Assembly (NCBI RefSeq): GCF_003201835.2
Contig: NZ_CP029289.2
Location: 2,860,501-2,924,500 of the forward strand
Direction of reading: 5' to 3'
Source: Acidianus brierleyi
GTDB taxonomy: Archaea > Thermoproteota > Thermoprotei_A > Sulfolobales > Sulfolobaceae
DNA length: 64,000 bases
The position numbers and the translations under genes were made by a program. Below the pieces are notes generated by a model. It was given only the letters and a program-made list of their open reading frames with translations, was not told the origin of the DNA and searched no databases. Numbering within the stretch: the stretch's first letter is position 1; the number at the start of each line of letters is the position of its first letter. This document shows, piece after piece, positions 26,889 to 35,262 of this stretch.

Positions 26889-28132
26889 TATAACCTCTCT
26901 TGTACTTTTACTGCAAGATACACTCCACCTAGCATACCAAACAAGAATATTATTCCGTCATACCCTATTTGCGCAAAGTTGGTCCACATTAAGCCTACAT
27001 TGCAGCCTAATGCCATTCTTACGCCTATACCAACTAGAATTCCTCCTATAAATCCTATAAGGAGTCTTTTTCTTTCCTTAGGGATCCTTATCTTAAAGTC
27101 TCCACTAAGGTAAGATGAGAAGAAGGCTCCAACACATAGCATTACTACCATTAGCGTACTAGTGTCTACAATGGGTAAAGAATCGTTAAACCAAGGAGTA
27201 GTTATAAATAGATTTTGTCCAGCCATCATCATTATGTATTCAAAAAACCTGCCACCGTCTGAAGAAGTTATTACTAAGTAATTAAAAGTATAACCTGCAC
27301 CAACAATGAAGACTAATAACATGTCCAAAGCTAGGATTACTGTCGTAAGGTTAGTTCCATAGGGTTTCTTTAGTAGTATAAGGTCTTTGGCTTCTTGACT
27401 CAGTTTAATTTTATTAGGAACAGAAGTTGGAGAAGGTAAATTTCCTCCTCCAAAAGATTTTACTGCAGATATTTTTGGTGCTAATGAGAAAAATGAACCA
27501 GAAGCTTTGTTCCATTTTTTCTTAGTATAATGCTGAAGATATAATCCTATACCTATTAATGGAAGAGAATAGATCAACGTAGTAACAAGAACTGAAGAAT
27601 CTGAGACGTTATGAAAGAGTAAATAAGGTATATATTCAATGTAACCTCCTGACGTAGTGGACAAAATCCCTTTCTCCATTGTATAAAGCTGGAAAGGCCA
27701 AATTCCAATTGCAAATATGTAAGTACCTATCATCATACCAAATAATTCTATCCAGTTTTGTACGTAGCCTGAAGCTGCTCTATAAAGCATTGAAAGATTA
27801 CATCCACCAGCTAACGCAGCTCCAAAACCGAAAATAAATGAGCCAACTAAAATATACCAACCGCCAAAGTAATTAAAATAATACTGATCGCTAGCAGGTA
27901 TTATACCCAAACCTACCAATAGCCCAGCACCTAGAGCTGAAAGCCCAAAGAGTATCAATAGAGCACCGAATCTTTCAAAACTTCTAACGGTAAATATGGA
28001 TGTCATTGCATTGACGAAACAGTAGTTTCCTCTTTGGGCAGACCAACCTAATATAAATCCAGAAAGACCAAAAACGGAAAAAACAATTGGCCAGCTATAG
28101 GAAAAAACTGGCTGTAATACCATAGCTGGCAT
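26888..28132 (-). CDS. YeeE/YedE-family sulfur-compound transporter (TsuA-like)
   Basis: 414 residues with about ten membrane helices in two half-repeats. Conserved membrane-embedded cysteines lie in RGNYCFVNAM (C38), LAGGCNLSMLYR (C111) and RMALGCNVGLMW (C377), matching the Cys relay of YeeE/TsuA, the bacterial thiosulfate importer. It starts in a TAATG overlap with a TusA gene, and YeeE-TusA pairs are a known combination in which TusA accepts or helps pass the sulfur. Here the expected role is uptake of thiosulfate or another sulfane compound. Confidence 0.9.
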   Translation of the reverse strand: MPAMVLQPVFSYSWPIVFSVFGLSGFILGWSAQRGNYCFVNAMTSIFTVRSFERFGALLILFGLSALGAGLLVGLGIIPASDQYYFNYFGGWYILVGSFIFGFGAALAGGCNLSMLYRAASGYVQNWIELFGMMIGTYIFAIGIWPFQLYTMEKGILSTTSGGYIEYIPYLLFHNVSDSSVLVTTLIYSLPLIGIGLYLQHYTKKKWNKASGSFFSLAPKISAVKSFGGGNLPSPTSVPNKIKLSQEAKDLILLKKPYGTNLTTVILALDMLLVFIVGAGYTFNYLVITSSDGGRFFEYIMMMAGQNLFITTPWFNDSLPIVDTSTLMVVMLCVGAFFSSYLSGDFKIRIPKERKRLLIGFIGGILVGIGVRMALGCNVGLMWTNFAQIGYDGIIFLFGMLGGVYLAVKVQERL

Positions 28133-28383
28133 TAACTCACCTTCATTATTCGAAACTTATATACTTCCCCATCCTTTAATATCTCAAATGGATACCCATG
28201 GGATTTACATAATGATGGTAACGTTACATCTACTGCTGGTTGATGATCCGTTAACACTTCTAAAATTTGACCAGTCTTCATTTTTTTGAGCTTTTTACTA
28301 GCCATCATTTCTGGAACTGGACAAGATTCCCCTCTTACATCAAGAGTTTCGTCTGGATTTCTTGTTTTTAGTTCCTCACTCAT
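28132..28383 (-). CDS. tusA: TusA/SirA-family sulfur carrier
   Basis: 83 residues with LDVRGESCPVPEM (the CPxP motif, active C21), the K-rich KLKKMKTGQ helix and a second Cys in LPSLCKSHGYPF. The fold binds sulfur on C21 as persulfide or thiosulfonate and hands it to DsrE or other acceptors. It is the first gene of the operon tusA - yeeE/yedE - membrane protein - dsrE. Confidence 0.93.
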   Translation of the reverse strand: MSEELKTRNPDETLDVRGESCPVPEMMASKKLKKMKTGQILEVLTDHQPAVDVTLPSLCKSHGYPFEILKDGEVYKFRIMKVS

Positions 28384-28505
28384 TTTTTACGCACCTATTC
28401 TAATAAACGAAAATTATTATATTTAAGACTTAACTCTTTATAAACCCTTTATAAAATTTTTCATAAATATTCTAAATAAAATAATATAAGTAAAATATTA
28501 ACTTT

Positions 28506-28733
28506 CTATCTCCTGATTATGTAGATAGAGACTTCGCCACGTTCTGTTCTTTCTGAGCTGCATCCGAAGTAATTTAAGACTCTTACCACGTCAGCTTCTT
28601 GCGAGCTACCTTTTTCTACTATTATTTCCAAAATATCGCCTCTATTCATTTTTTTCAATTTTGAATATACAAGCATTTGTGGAACTGAGCAGCAAAGTCC
28701 TGTAAGATCTAACTTTGTCTGCATATTTTTCAT
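28506..28733 (-). CDS. TusA-like carrier with CCxVP in place of CPxP
   Basis: 75 residues with the TusA fold: LDLTGLCCSVPQM, then KLKKMNRGDILEII. The first Pro of CPxP is Ser and a second Cys precedes it (C14-C15, then SVP), and a further Cys lies in NYFGCSSERTERGEV. This pair of neighbouring cysteines differs from canonical TusA and could form a disulphide or trisulphide or bind a metal. It is separately transcribed, 122 bp upstream of the canonical tusA gene, and diverges from the TusA fusion gene. Confidence 0.85.
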   Translation of the reverse strand: MKNMQTKLDLTGLCCSVPQMLVYSKLKKMNRGDILEIIVEKGSSQEADVVRVLNYFGCSSERTERGEVSIYIIRR

Positions 28734-28809
28734 TTAATACTTTAAGTTATAATCTTTTGCTTAATTATAAAAAAGATTAAATATATCATTATAAAATATC
28801 TTATGTGAG

Positions 28810-29754
28810 ATGCTAGCTAAACTTAAGATAGAAAGCTTTGAACCATTACTTAATTTGGAAAAATTTGGAAGAATTTATTTATTGAAAGATGTTAAAAAAC
28901 TTGATTATGGCTATTTGGCTAAATTGAGATGGGTTAAGAATGATTTTGAAGTTCTAATTAGAGTTAAAAGTAATACGATGGAAATAATAGACGAAAATGG
29001 AAAATTTTCAATTTTAATATGTTTCGAGAATAGAAATGCAGAAGTAACACTTAAATGTAGTTCTATTCATAAAATGCTATTTACTCCCCTTGCATGGAAA
29101 ATAGTAAAAAATCTCGAGAGTTATTCGGAATATATTTCAAAAATTTCTTTAAAAACGTCAACTTACTCGAACTCATCTATTCTCGAATTATTTAGAACAA
29201 AACCTACAGTAACACTAGACTTGAGAGGAGTCACTTGCCCTATTCCTGAGATAGAATCAAAAAAGGCTATTCTACAGGCAAAACCATTTGATGCTATAGA
29301 AGTTTTAGTAGATCATCCTGCAGCTATATTATACACATTGCCGGAAGTTGCTAAATCTTTCAATTGCAGATATGAGATTATAAATAGAGGAGACTATGCA
29401 TCTTTCGTATTTATAATAGGAAGAAAAGAGCATGAGGAGAATTTGAATTTAAATGAGATAAATAATATCATAAGAGATGAGAGAGAAATTGCCAAATTAT
29501 ATATTTATTTTGATAAAATAATAAAAGAATTAAAGATAGAAAAATTTTCTCCGGATATGTTATATGGTGAGGGTTTAACGTTAATAGTAGCATCACCAGA
29601 AGGAAGAGGATGGCTACTTACAGCGCTAGTTGAGAATGAAAAATTAATTTCTGCAAGATTAGACTTAGGAAATACGAAACTTTATGATTATGATGCAGTT
29701 AATGTTATAACTGATTTTAATGGTCTAATGAATGTTTATTATTTAAAGCATTAA
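28810..29754 (+). CDS. three-part protein with central TusA domain
   Basis: 314 residues. The middle (about 133-206) is a clear TusA domain, VTLDLRGVTCPIPEIESKK, with active C143. It is preceded by about 130 residues of unknown type, rich in beta and containing C71 and C83, and followed by about 105 residues (GEGLTLIVASPEGRGWLLTA and so on) that faintly resemble the N-terminal part. I know of no standard family with this architecture. The gene diverges from the CCxVP TusA gene across a 76-bp shared promoter region and is followed by a Cys-rich unknown and a DsrE-like gene on the same strand. Confidence 0.82.
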   Translation: MLAKLKIESFEPLLNLEKFGRIYLLKDVKKLDYGYLAKLRWVKNDFEVLIRVKSNTMEIIDENGKFSILICFENRNAEVTLKCSSIHKMLFTPLAWKIVKNLESYSEYISKISLKTSTYSNSSILELFRTKPTVTLDLRGVTCPIPEIESKKAILQAKPFDAIEVLVDHPAAILYTLPEVAKSFNCRYEIINRGDYASFVFIIGRKEHEENLNLNEINNIIRDEREIAKLYIYFDKIIKELKIEKFSPDMLYGEGLTLIVASPEGRGWLLTALVENEKLISARLDLGNTKLYDYDAVNVITDFNGLMNVYYLKH

Positions 29755-29787
29755 AATTTATAAATAGCATTTTCTTAAAATATTACT

Positions 29788-30159
29788 ATGCAAGATCAAT
29801 GTGGTTGCGTAATAGAAAGAAAATATGCCTCTGATTTTCTTACAAGAAGAATATTCAATATCAATAAAATTCCTAAAGGATTTTCCAAGATAGGAGAGAC
29901 CGTTGTAGACGGCCGAAAGATTGAACTCTTCTACAATAAGAATGACAATTTTCCTTTAAGATATAAAAGTACAGAATGTCCAATTTCAATAATAACGCTT
30001 GAAGTACTTTGCGAAGAATTTTACAATTCAAGGGAATTAACTACTGAAAGTGCTTTGTCCGCATTAAAGAAAGTTAAGGGGTTAACAATTAATAATATAT
30101 CTAAAAATATAGCTGAAGAAGTAGTGAAAATAATTGAAAAGAGTGGCATATATAGTTGA
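29788..30159 (+). CDS. Cys-containing protein of unknown function in sulfur cluster
   Basis: 123 residues beginning MQDQCGC (C5, C7), with two further Cys in STECPISIITLEVLCEEF (C64, C75) and a C-terminal helical part. The pattern could bind a metal or carry sulfur, but no family is recognised. The ATG is about 30 bp after the TusA-fusion stop. It overlaps the DsrE-like gene by 26 bp, so the two proteins are translationally linked. Confidence 0.65.
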   Translation: MQDQCGCVIERKYASDFLTRRIFNINKIPKGFSKIGETVVDGRKIELFYNKNDNFPLRYKSTECPISIITLEVLCEEFYNSRELTTESALSALKKVKGLTINNISKNIAEEVVKIIEKSGIYS

Positions 30160-30466
30160 GTCATCATTAGGAAATTACATTTTAGGACAAATGATAGTTC
30201 CTCAAATAGAAGAAGATAGACATAGTGTTGAAGTAAAGGGAATGTTCTTTATAGATAATAACGTATATCTTCTAATGAAAGGAAATCCTTTAGCTGAAAG
30301 ATTGGCCAAGTTAAATAAAGAAAAAGGAATATATTTACAGGCATGCGACCAATGTGTGTATATGAGAAATTTAGAAGGAGCCCTAATAGACGAGGCAAAA
30401 ATAGGCTGTTTTCCAGACTTTTATAAAGCAATAATTAACGAAGTTGACTTTATTATAACTATATAA
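30134..30466 (+). CDS. DsrE-like protein with CxxC
   Basis: 110 residues. YIVESSLGNYILGQM, VKGMFFIDNNVYLL and YLQACDQCVYMRNLE give the DsrE/DsrF-like alpha/beta pattern, with C71-x-x-C74 where other family members carry one or two cysteines, and C92 in KIGCFPDFY. Likely a small cytosolic sulfur carrier or oxidoreductase. The start is probably TTG (30134) inside the preceding gene, or a GTG three codons later. Confidence 0.75.
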   Translation: MKRVAYIVESSLGNYILGQMIVPQIEEDRHSVEVKGMFFIDNNVYLLMKGNPLAERLAKLNKEKGIYLQACDQCVYMRNLEGALIDEAKIGCFPDFYKAIINEVDFIITI

Positions 30467-30542
30467 ATTAAGTATTACATAAAAGAAAAGAAGGGTTTAA
30501 AAAGAGATTAGATTTTTATACGTAATTTAAGTAAGCAAATTT

Positions 30543-31739
30543 ATGAATTATAAATTAATCCTTTTGGCTGGATTTGTAGTAATTCTTGCAATAGGTTTTG
30601 GTGCATCATATCTTATGTTAAGAACGCCATCTACAACTACCAGTACCACTACTCCCATCTCTGTACCACCTTCAACATCAAGTAAGATTAACAATGATTT
30701 TTATTTTCTAGTATTTACGCAAAAAGGAATATCAATGGTCATAAATCCCTTCTCTACTTCAGCTAGCTTCTTAGGGTTCCAACATGTAGCCAATATCTCA
30801 TTAAGTGTGCCATCTCAAGTATTCTACTGGGAACAATTACCTTATAATTCAATGGTGAAATTAGGGCAAAATATGTTTATGCCTTTAAATAACGGTACAG
30901 TATATGCTGTAAATTCGTCTACAATGAAAATAGTAAAAACGTTCGAAGTCGGAAATTCCACTGGATTTATAGGAGTAGCGTATTCGCCAAATATGCAGTA
31001 CGTAGCAATAGCTGATGGTCCATCAGGCATAGTAGAAGTCATAAATACACAAACATTACAAGTAGTATGGAAGGATACTTTCGTTTCACCTACAGGGAGA
31101 ACATATTACCCATGCGACGTAAGATGGGATCCCAATGGACAGTTTTTATTAGTTCCTATGAGATTTAATAATAGTATAGACGAAATTAGTTCTTCAAATG
31201 GACAAGTAATCAAAGTATTAGCTTCTTCTCCTGGATCAGAACCATACATGTTAAGTCCTAATATTCAAGGAAATATGTTAGCTGTAGAATTCTCAGGAAA
31301 TAATTCAGTAGGTTTCTATTCTCTTCCAAATTTAGTCCTACAAGGAATAGTCAAAATGCCGTCAAACTTAGTACCGCAAAGGGGAGTATTTACTCCAAAT
31401 GGACAATATTACTTAGAAGCTCCTGGTAATGCTAACGACGTAGTAATTATCTCTACGTCTAACTTCAGTGTAGTAAAAACTATAGCGTTGCCTTCTACTG
31501 CTGCGCCAGGACTTAGCGAAATTCAACTAACCCCTGGTGGAAGCTATGCATATACTGTTATTCATGGTAATGTTAAAACAGGAGGAATGATAGTTCTAAT
31601 ATCCTTAAGTTCTATGAGCATAGCTTATGAGGTTCCTCTTACTACCGCTCCTGCAGTAGTAGTTCCACTACAGACTAACGCAGGAACGTATTTAGTAGAT
31701 AATGTATTATTGCCACCAGTGACTGGACTACATTGTTAG
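30543..31739 (+). CDS. membrane-anchored beta-propeller (YNCE/lactonase-like) protein
   Basis: 398 residues: an N-terminal membrane helix (about 4-24), a Ser/Thr/Pro linker (TTSTTTPISVPPSTSS), then an extracytoplasmic propeller made of repeated blades such as NGTVYAVNSSTMKIVKTFEVG, MQYVAIADGPSGIVEVINTQ and NDVVIISTSNFSVVKTIALP. The last residue is a Cys (GLHC), an unusual place for one. Propellers of this kind bind small molecules or act as redox-partner scaffolds. It is the first gene of a three-gene unit with a polytopic protein and DoxD, so it may form the external part of that complex. Confidence 0.82.
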   Translation: MNYKLILLAGFVVILAIGFGASYLMLRTPSTTTSTTTPISVPPSTSSKINNDFYFLVFTQKGISMVINPFSTSASFLGFQHVANISLSVPSQVFYWEQLPYNSMVKLGQNMFMPLNNGTVYAVNSSTMKIVKTFEVGNSTGFIGVAYSPNMQYVAIADGPSGIVEVINTQTLQVVWKDTFVSPTGRTYYPCDVRWDPNGQFLLVPMRFNNSIDEISSSNGQVIKVLASSPGSEPYMLSPNIQGNMLAVEFSGNNSVGFYSLPNLVLQGIVKMPSNLVPQRGVFTPNGQYYLEAPGNANDVVIISTSNFSVVKTIALPSTAAPGLSEIQLTPGGSYAYTVIHGNVKTGGMIVLISLSSMSIAYEVPLTTAPAVVVPLQTNAGTYLVDNVLLPPVTGLHC

Positions 31740-31747
31740 GTGAAAAA

Positions 31748-32659
31748 ATGAAGGTAATTAATCCTCTTTTTTACTTTTTCATTTTTCTTTATGCTACTGT
31801 GATTGTCCCTATAGTAGTGAATGGTTTTCGTATAGTAAGTCTATGGTATAGCCCACTTTCAGATACTGGTCAGATTTCGTTTATCTCTCCATTTCTTACT
31901 TTTATCGTATTTATTTTCTTATTTTCAATATCAGTAGGTTATATTCTATATAAAAGGAAGAATAATAGATTCATACTAGTTAGAGGACCTATGAGAATAA
32001 GAAGTGTAATAAAAGCTATAATTAAGGATAGAATAGGAAGATTATTAGTTATAATATATTCAGTTTTATATATAATCTCATACATGATTACTTCAGGGAT
32101 CTTACTTGTTCCTGGAATAAATATAGATTCGTATTTCGTTAAATTGACTATAATTACCTATGAAGGAAGTGGAATTCAAGTACTCAGACTAGGAAGTCTC
32201 TATTTTATTACAAATTACTTTATGCTTCTATTTGGCATATTGATAGATGCTCTCTTAACTATTTCACTTATCCTGTCATATTATATAGTTTCATTAATTT
32301 ACGTATCTTACAACATATACTCATTTTCAGTTCCTAAAAGCTTTAGACTTTACGGAATGAGCACAGTAGGAGGATTTCTGACAGCTTCTGTGCCTTCTCT
32401 TGGAACTATAGCGGGAATATGTTGTTTAACACCTACTGCGCTAAATTCTCTCCTCTACTTAGCGTCAGGATCACTTCCTCTAACTAAAGGCATAGCATGG
32501 AAGTATGGAACATTCATATTAGGCGCATGGACTGGAGGAGTATTACAGATATTAAGTCTTGCATCTCCCATAATATTAGGAAGTATAATTACTGGAATTT
32601 CCATTTATTATATTTATTTAGTTTCTAAGAGAATTAATAAGGTGATGATAAGTGAGTAG
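31748..32659 (+). CDS. polytopic membrane protein of unknown function
   Basis: About 303 residues from the ATG at 31748, which has a GGTGA ribosome site (31739-31743) five bases upstream and overlapping the TAG of the propeller gene; a longer TTG start at 31733 is less likely. There are six or seven membrane helices and a conserved-looking Cys pair in IAGICCLTPTALNSLLYL in a late helix. It overlaps the DoxD gene by 8 bp. The chain propeller - membrane protein - DoxD suggests a membrane complex; no family is recognised. Confidence 0.72.
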   Translation: MKVINPLFYFFIFLYATVIVPIVVNGFRIVSLWYSPLSDTGQISFISPFLTFIVFIFLFSISVGYILYKRKNNRFILVRGPMRIRSVIKAIIKDRIGRLLVIIYSVLYIISYMITSGILLVPGINIDSYFVKLTIITYEGSGIQVLRLGSLYFITNYFMLLFGILIDALLTISLILSYYIVSLIYVSYNIYSFSVPKSFRLYGMSTVGGFLTASVPSLGTIAGICCLTPTALNSLLYLASGSLPLTKGIAWKYGTFILGAWTGGVLQILSLASPIILGSIITGISIYYIYLVSKRINKVMISE

Positions 32660-33194
32660 AATTAATCAAAACAATTTCTGGACAGTTGTTCTTAGATTAA
32701 TTACAGCATCAATATGGATAAACGCAGGAGTTTTTGGAAAACTTCTTAATTCTGGATTTTTAAATCCCAACTCTAACGCGTATGTGGGATTTACTATTTT
32801 ATATTTCTCTCAAGGATCGCCAATAAGAGGTTTCTTATATGCAGTAGCTTTTCCTCATCCAATATTAACTGGAATCCTTGTAATGATAGGAGAGATATCA
32901 TTTGGTATACTTCTTTTTTTAGGCTTAGGAGTTAGGTTAGCTTCTACTGCAGCCTTTTATACTAATCTTATATACTTCCTTTCTGCAGCATGGACTGGAG
33001 CTGAAGAGTATGGTATAAATCTTCTTATGATGACTATAGATCTTTATTTCATAATTTATGGTTCAAATTATTTCTCTATAGACTCAATAATTAGAAAGAA
33101 AACATCTATAATGGATAATAAAAAGATATGGATTACAGTTGCAACGTTAATATATCTAGGTGTAATATTTTTCCTATATATAAAAGGGTTATAG
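32652..33194 (+). CDS. doxD: DoxD-like subunit (thiosulfate:quinone oxidoreductase family)
   Basis: 180 residues with four to five membrane helices and the DoxD/DoxX pattern: LRLITASIWINAGVFGKLLNSGF near the N-terminus, ILVMIGEISFGILLFLGLGVRLAS and WTGAEEYGINLLMM. In Acidianus, DoxD with DoxA oxidises thiosulfate to tetrathionate and reduces caldariella quinone. No doxA is seen here; instead the propeller and polytopic genes are linked. The product may be a TQO or a relative with another partner. Confidence 0.82.
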   Translation: MSRINQNNFWTVVLRLITASIWINAGVFGKLLNSGFLNPNSNAYVGFTILYFSQGSPIRGFLYAVAFPHPILTGILVMIGEISFGILLFLGLGVRLASTAAFYTNLIYFLSAAWTGAEEYGINLLMMTIDLYFIIYGSNYFSIDSIIRKKTSIMDNKKIWITVATLIYLGVIFFLYIKGL

Positions 33195-33481
33195 TTAATA
33201 TTCATTTTATATATTCATTAAATTATGGAAATTTATAAATCCCTGATAAGCTTTCATATAAGGAAAAACTATAGTGAATTTAGGTATAATTCTTGTTTTT
33301 GTTGTTGAAATTTAAAAATTTATATTTTTATTTAGAAAACTGATATAAAAAGCTATATTAGTCTATTGATTAGCATTATTTGCCTTATATATTATCGCAT
33401 AATAAGATTATTAAAAATATAGAAAATTATAAAAAATATTTGAGAATATTTTAGCAAAAACTAATATTAATTAGAGGTATG

Positions 33482-33489
33482 TTTATATA
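33482..33489 (+). promoter_or_regulatory. TATA box of vapBC
   Basis: TTTATATA lies 24-31 bp upstream of the ATG at 33513, the spacing expected for a leaderless archaeal start. It argues against the upstream ATG at 33489, which would overlap the TATA box itself. The 290 bp of AT-rich DNA before it holds no gene that I can see. Confidence 0.6.
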
Positions 33490-33512
33490 TGTGGGAAATA
33501 ATATGGGTAAAT

Positions 33513-33755
33513 ATGAAGAGAGAATTGATAATTACTATGGATGAAAGAGGCAGAGTTACCATACCTAAAGAAATTAGAGAAAAAATTAAGACTAAAAAAT
33601 TAAGACTAAAAATTGAAGGGGATAAGATAATTTTGGAACCTGTAAATCCTGATATTGAAAAGTATTATGGAATATTTAAAAACAACGTAGGCAATGTAGA
33701 TATTGATGAAGTTTTAGAAAAATCGCTTACTGAAGTGTTAAAAAATGACTGCTAG
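33513..33755 (+). CDS. vapB: AbrB/SpoVT-type antitoxin VapB
   Basis: 80 residues from the ATG at 33513 (MKRELIITMDERGRVTIP), chosen because the TATA box lies about 25 bp upstream; an ATG eight codons earlier is possible. The swapped-hairpin AbrB fold, GRVTIPKEIREKIK and LRLKIEGDKIILEP, covers residues 1-45; the acidic C-terminal tail would wrap the toxin. It overlaps the PIN toxin gene by 11 bp. Expected to neutralise VapC and repress its own promoter. Confidence 0.9.
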   Translation: MKRELIITMDERGRVTIPKEIREKIKTKKLRLKIEGDKIILEPVNPDIEKYYGIFKNNVGNVDIDEVLEKSLTEVLKNDC

Positions 33756-34131
33756 ATATTTTGATGTTAATGTCTTAGTATATTATTTAACTGGAGACAA
33801 AACTTATGGTCCTATAGCCAAACAGTGGTTACGCGAAACTGATGAAAAATACACGTCGTGTATAACACCTTTCTTGATAGCAGTTATATTAGGTAGGTTA
33901 AACAATAAACATTTGCGAGATTATAATTTCGTTAAGGATATACTTAATGTATTAGAATATATAGGTATAGAATATTTGAATCTTCCTCCTTGGGATAGAA
34001 TTATCGAAGTTATGAACAAGTATAAAATAGATCTTGAAGACGCAATACATGTAGCTATAGCTACTGAAAACAAACTAGAAATAGTGAGTAATGATGAGGA
34101 GTTAAAGAAGAAAGTAAATGCTATCTTTTAA
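33745..34131 (+). CDS. vapC: PIN-domain ribonuclease toxin VapC
   Basis: 128 residues with PIN acidic residues: YFDVNVLVYYL (D7, N9), IDLEDAIHVAIA (about 98-109) and VSNDEELKK near the C-terminus. VapC toxins cut tRNA or rRNA in a Mg-dependent reaction. It is encoded directly behind and overlapping VapB. Sulfolobales carry many VapBC pairs; this one lies at the edge of an island with an unknown HTH pair and a TnpB element. Confidence 0.9.
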   Translation: MTARYFDVNVLVYYLTGDKTYGPIAKQWLRETDEKYTSCITPFLIAVILGRLNNKHLRDYNFVKDILNVLEYIGIEYLNLPPWDRIIEVMNKYKIDLEDAIHVAIATENKLEIVSNDEELKKKVNAIF

Positions 34132-34365
34132 AATATATTACTCTAAAACTAATTTATACATAATTATAAATAATATCAATATAAAATCACTTAGAGAATA
34201 TCTAAACTAAGATAAAAGCATAAATTAAATATACGTCCAAAATAAATATAAAAATTTCAATTATTAGATAATTCGCAAAAATAATAGAATCTTATAATAG
34301 CCTTATTTATAGTATAGTAAAGTAAAACTTAATATAAGTAAAGTTGATAAACGATATGGATAAAA

Positions 34366-34857
34366 ATGGAGCTAAAACATGAAATTAGGTCAAATTTCAA
34401 TATAAACGAGAACACTGAATTTTCAGAGGTAGCAAATTACAAGGATGGAATACTAATGAGTATCCTTGATACGTTAACCTTCAATACTGATAACTCTAGA
34501 ATAGGGATTTCTGTTTCAAGAGATGAAAACAATAATTTGAAACTTACAGTATTTAATATAATAAAGGATATTAAACAGGAAGGCAAAATAACTGAAAGAG
34601 AAGCAATTTCATTCATTATCGATACTCAAGGAAGAAGGATTACATATACTGAAGCAACATTTAAAAATCCTAAAAACCAATCTGTCCCTAAGAGTATTGA
34701 AGAAAAATTAGAAAACGTAGATAAGATAATTGAAAAATCTATGAGTGAAAGAGAAAATTATATGAAAAGCCTATTTAACGAAATCAAAATCAATACAAAG
34801 GTGTTTAACATTGACACCGGCTCAGAGGAAAATATTGGAATTAACAAAGAAGCCTAA
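34366..34857 (+). CDS. protein of unknown function overlapping a wHTH gene
   Basis: 163 mostly polar residues, no membrane segment, no Cys. The N-terminal half looks beta-rich (GILMSILDTLTF, RIGISVSRDENNNLKLTVF), and the C-terminal half is helical and charged (SIEEKLENVDKIIEKSMSERE). No family recognised. It overlaps the wHTH gene by 47 bp. The arrangement, small unknown plus overlapping regulator next to vapBC, is that of a toxin-antitoxin or phage-derived regulatory pair, but there is no direct evidence of toxicity. Confidence 0.6.
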   Translation: MELKHEIRSNFNINENTEFSEVANYKDGILMSILDTLTFNTDNSRIGISVSRDENNNLKLTVFNIIKDIKQEGKITEREAISFIIDTQGRRITYTEATFKNPKNQSVPKSIEEKLENVDKIIEKSMSERENYMKSLFNEIKINTKVFNIDTGSEENIGINKEA

Positions 34858-35194
34858 ATCATTTTCAGAACTAAAAAAGGATACGGGTTTGACTGATGGA
34901 GGACTATACAAGGCTCTTCAATCTCTAGAAAAAAATGGATATATTACAAAGACTGATTTAGGCTACTTGATAACTACTAAAGGAATTAAAATAATAGAAG
35001 AAAAGAAAATGTTTACACAAGGAGGTATTACAATTATATATGAAGGTATATCTGAAGAGAAAGTAAAGGAAATATATAAAATACTAAGCAATGAGAACAA
35101 TTTTTATATTCATGCTTTTAGAGAAAGTGATCATGAATTAGATAAAATTTTAAGCCTATCAATTCTAATTCCAGAATTATTTGATAATAAATAG
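34811..35194 (+). CDS. winged-helix transcriptional regulator
   Basis: 127 residues with an N-terminal wHTH: AQRKILELTKKPKSFSELKKDTGLTDGGLYKALQSLEKNGYITKTDLGYLITTKGIKII (about 4-60). The C-terminal 60 residues are unassigned. The start is TTG at 34811, supported by AGGTG at 34799-34803 seven bases upstream. It is coupled to the unknown protein before it. Confidence 0.78.
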   Translation: MTPAQRKILELTKKPKSFSELKKDTGLTDGGLYKALQSLEKNGYITKTDLGYLITTKGIKIIEEKKMFTQGGITIIYEGISEEKVKEIYKILSNENNFYIHAFRESDHELDKILSLSILIPELFDNK

Positions 35195-35262
35195 AAAATT
35201 TTCTAAATAATATTTTTAAGTATAACTATAGCATGAATAATTTTTTATCTTAACAAGGGGTT

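Noticed and set aside
33489..33512. Upstream ATG for VapB
   Set aside because: It overlaps the likely TATA box; the ATG at 33513 fits a leaderless transcript and the AbrB N-terminus.
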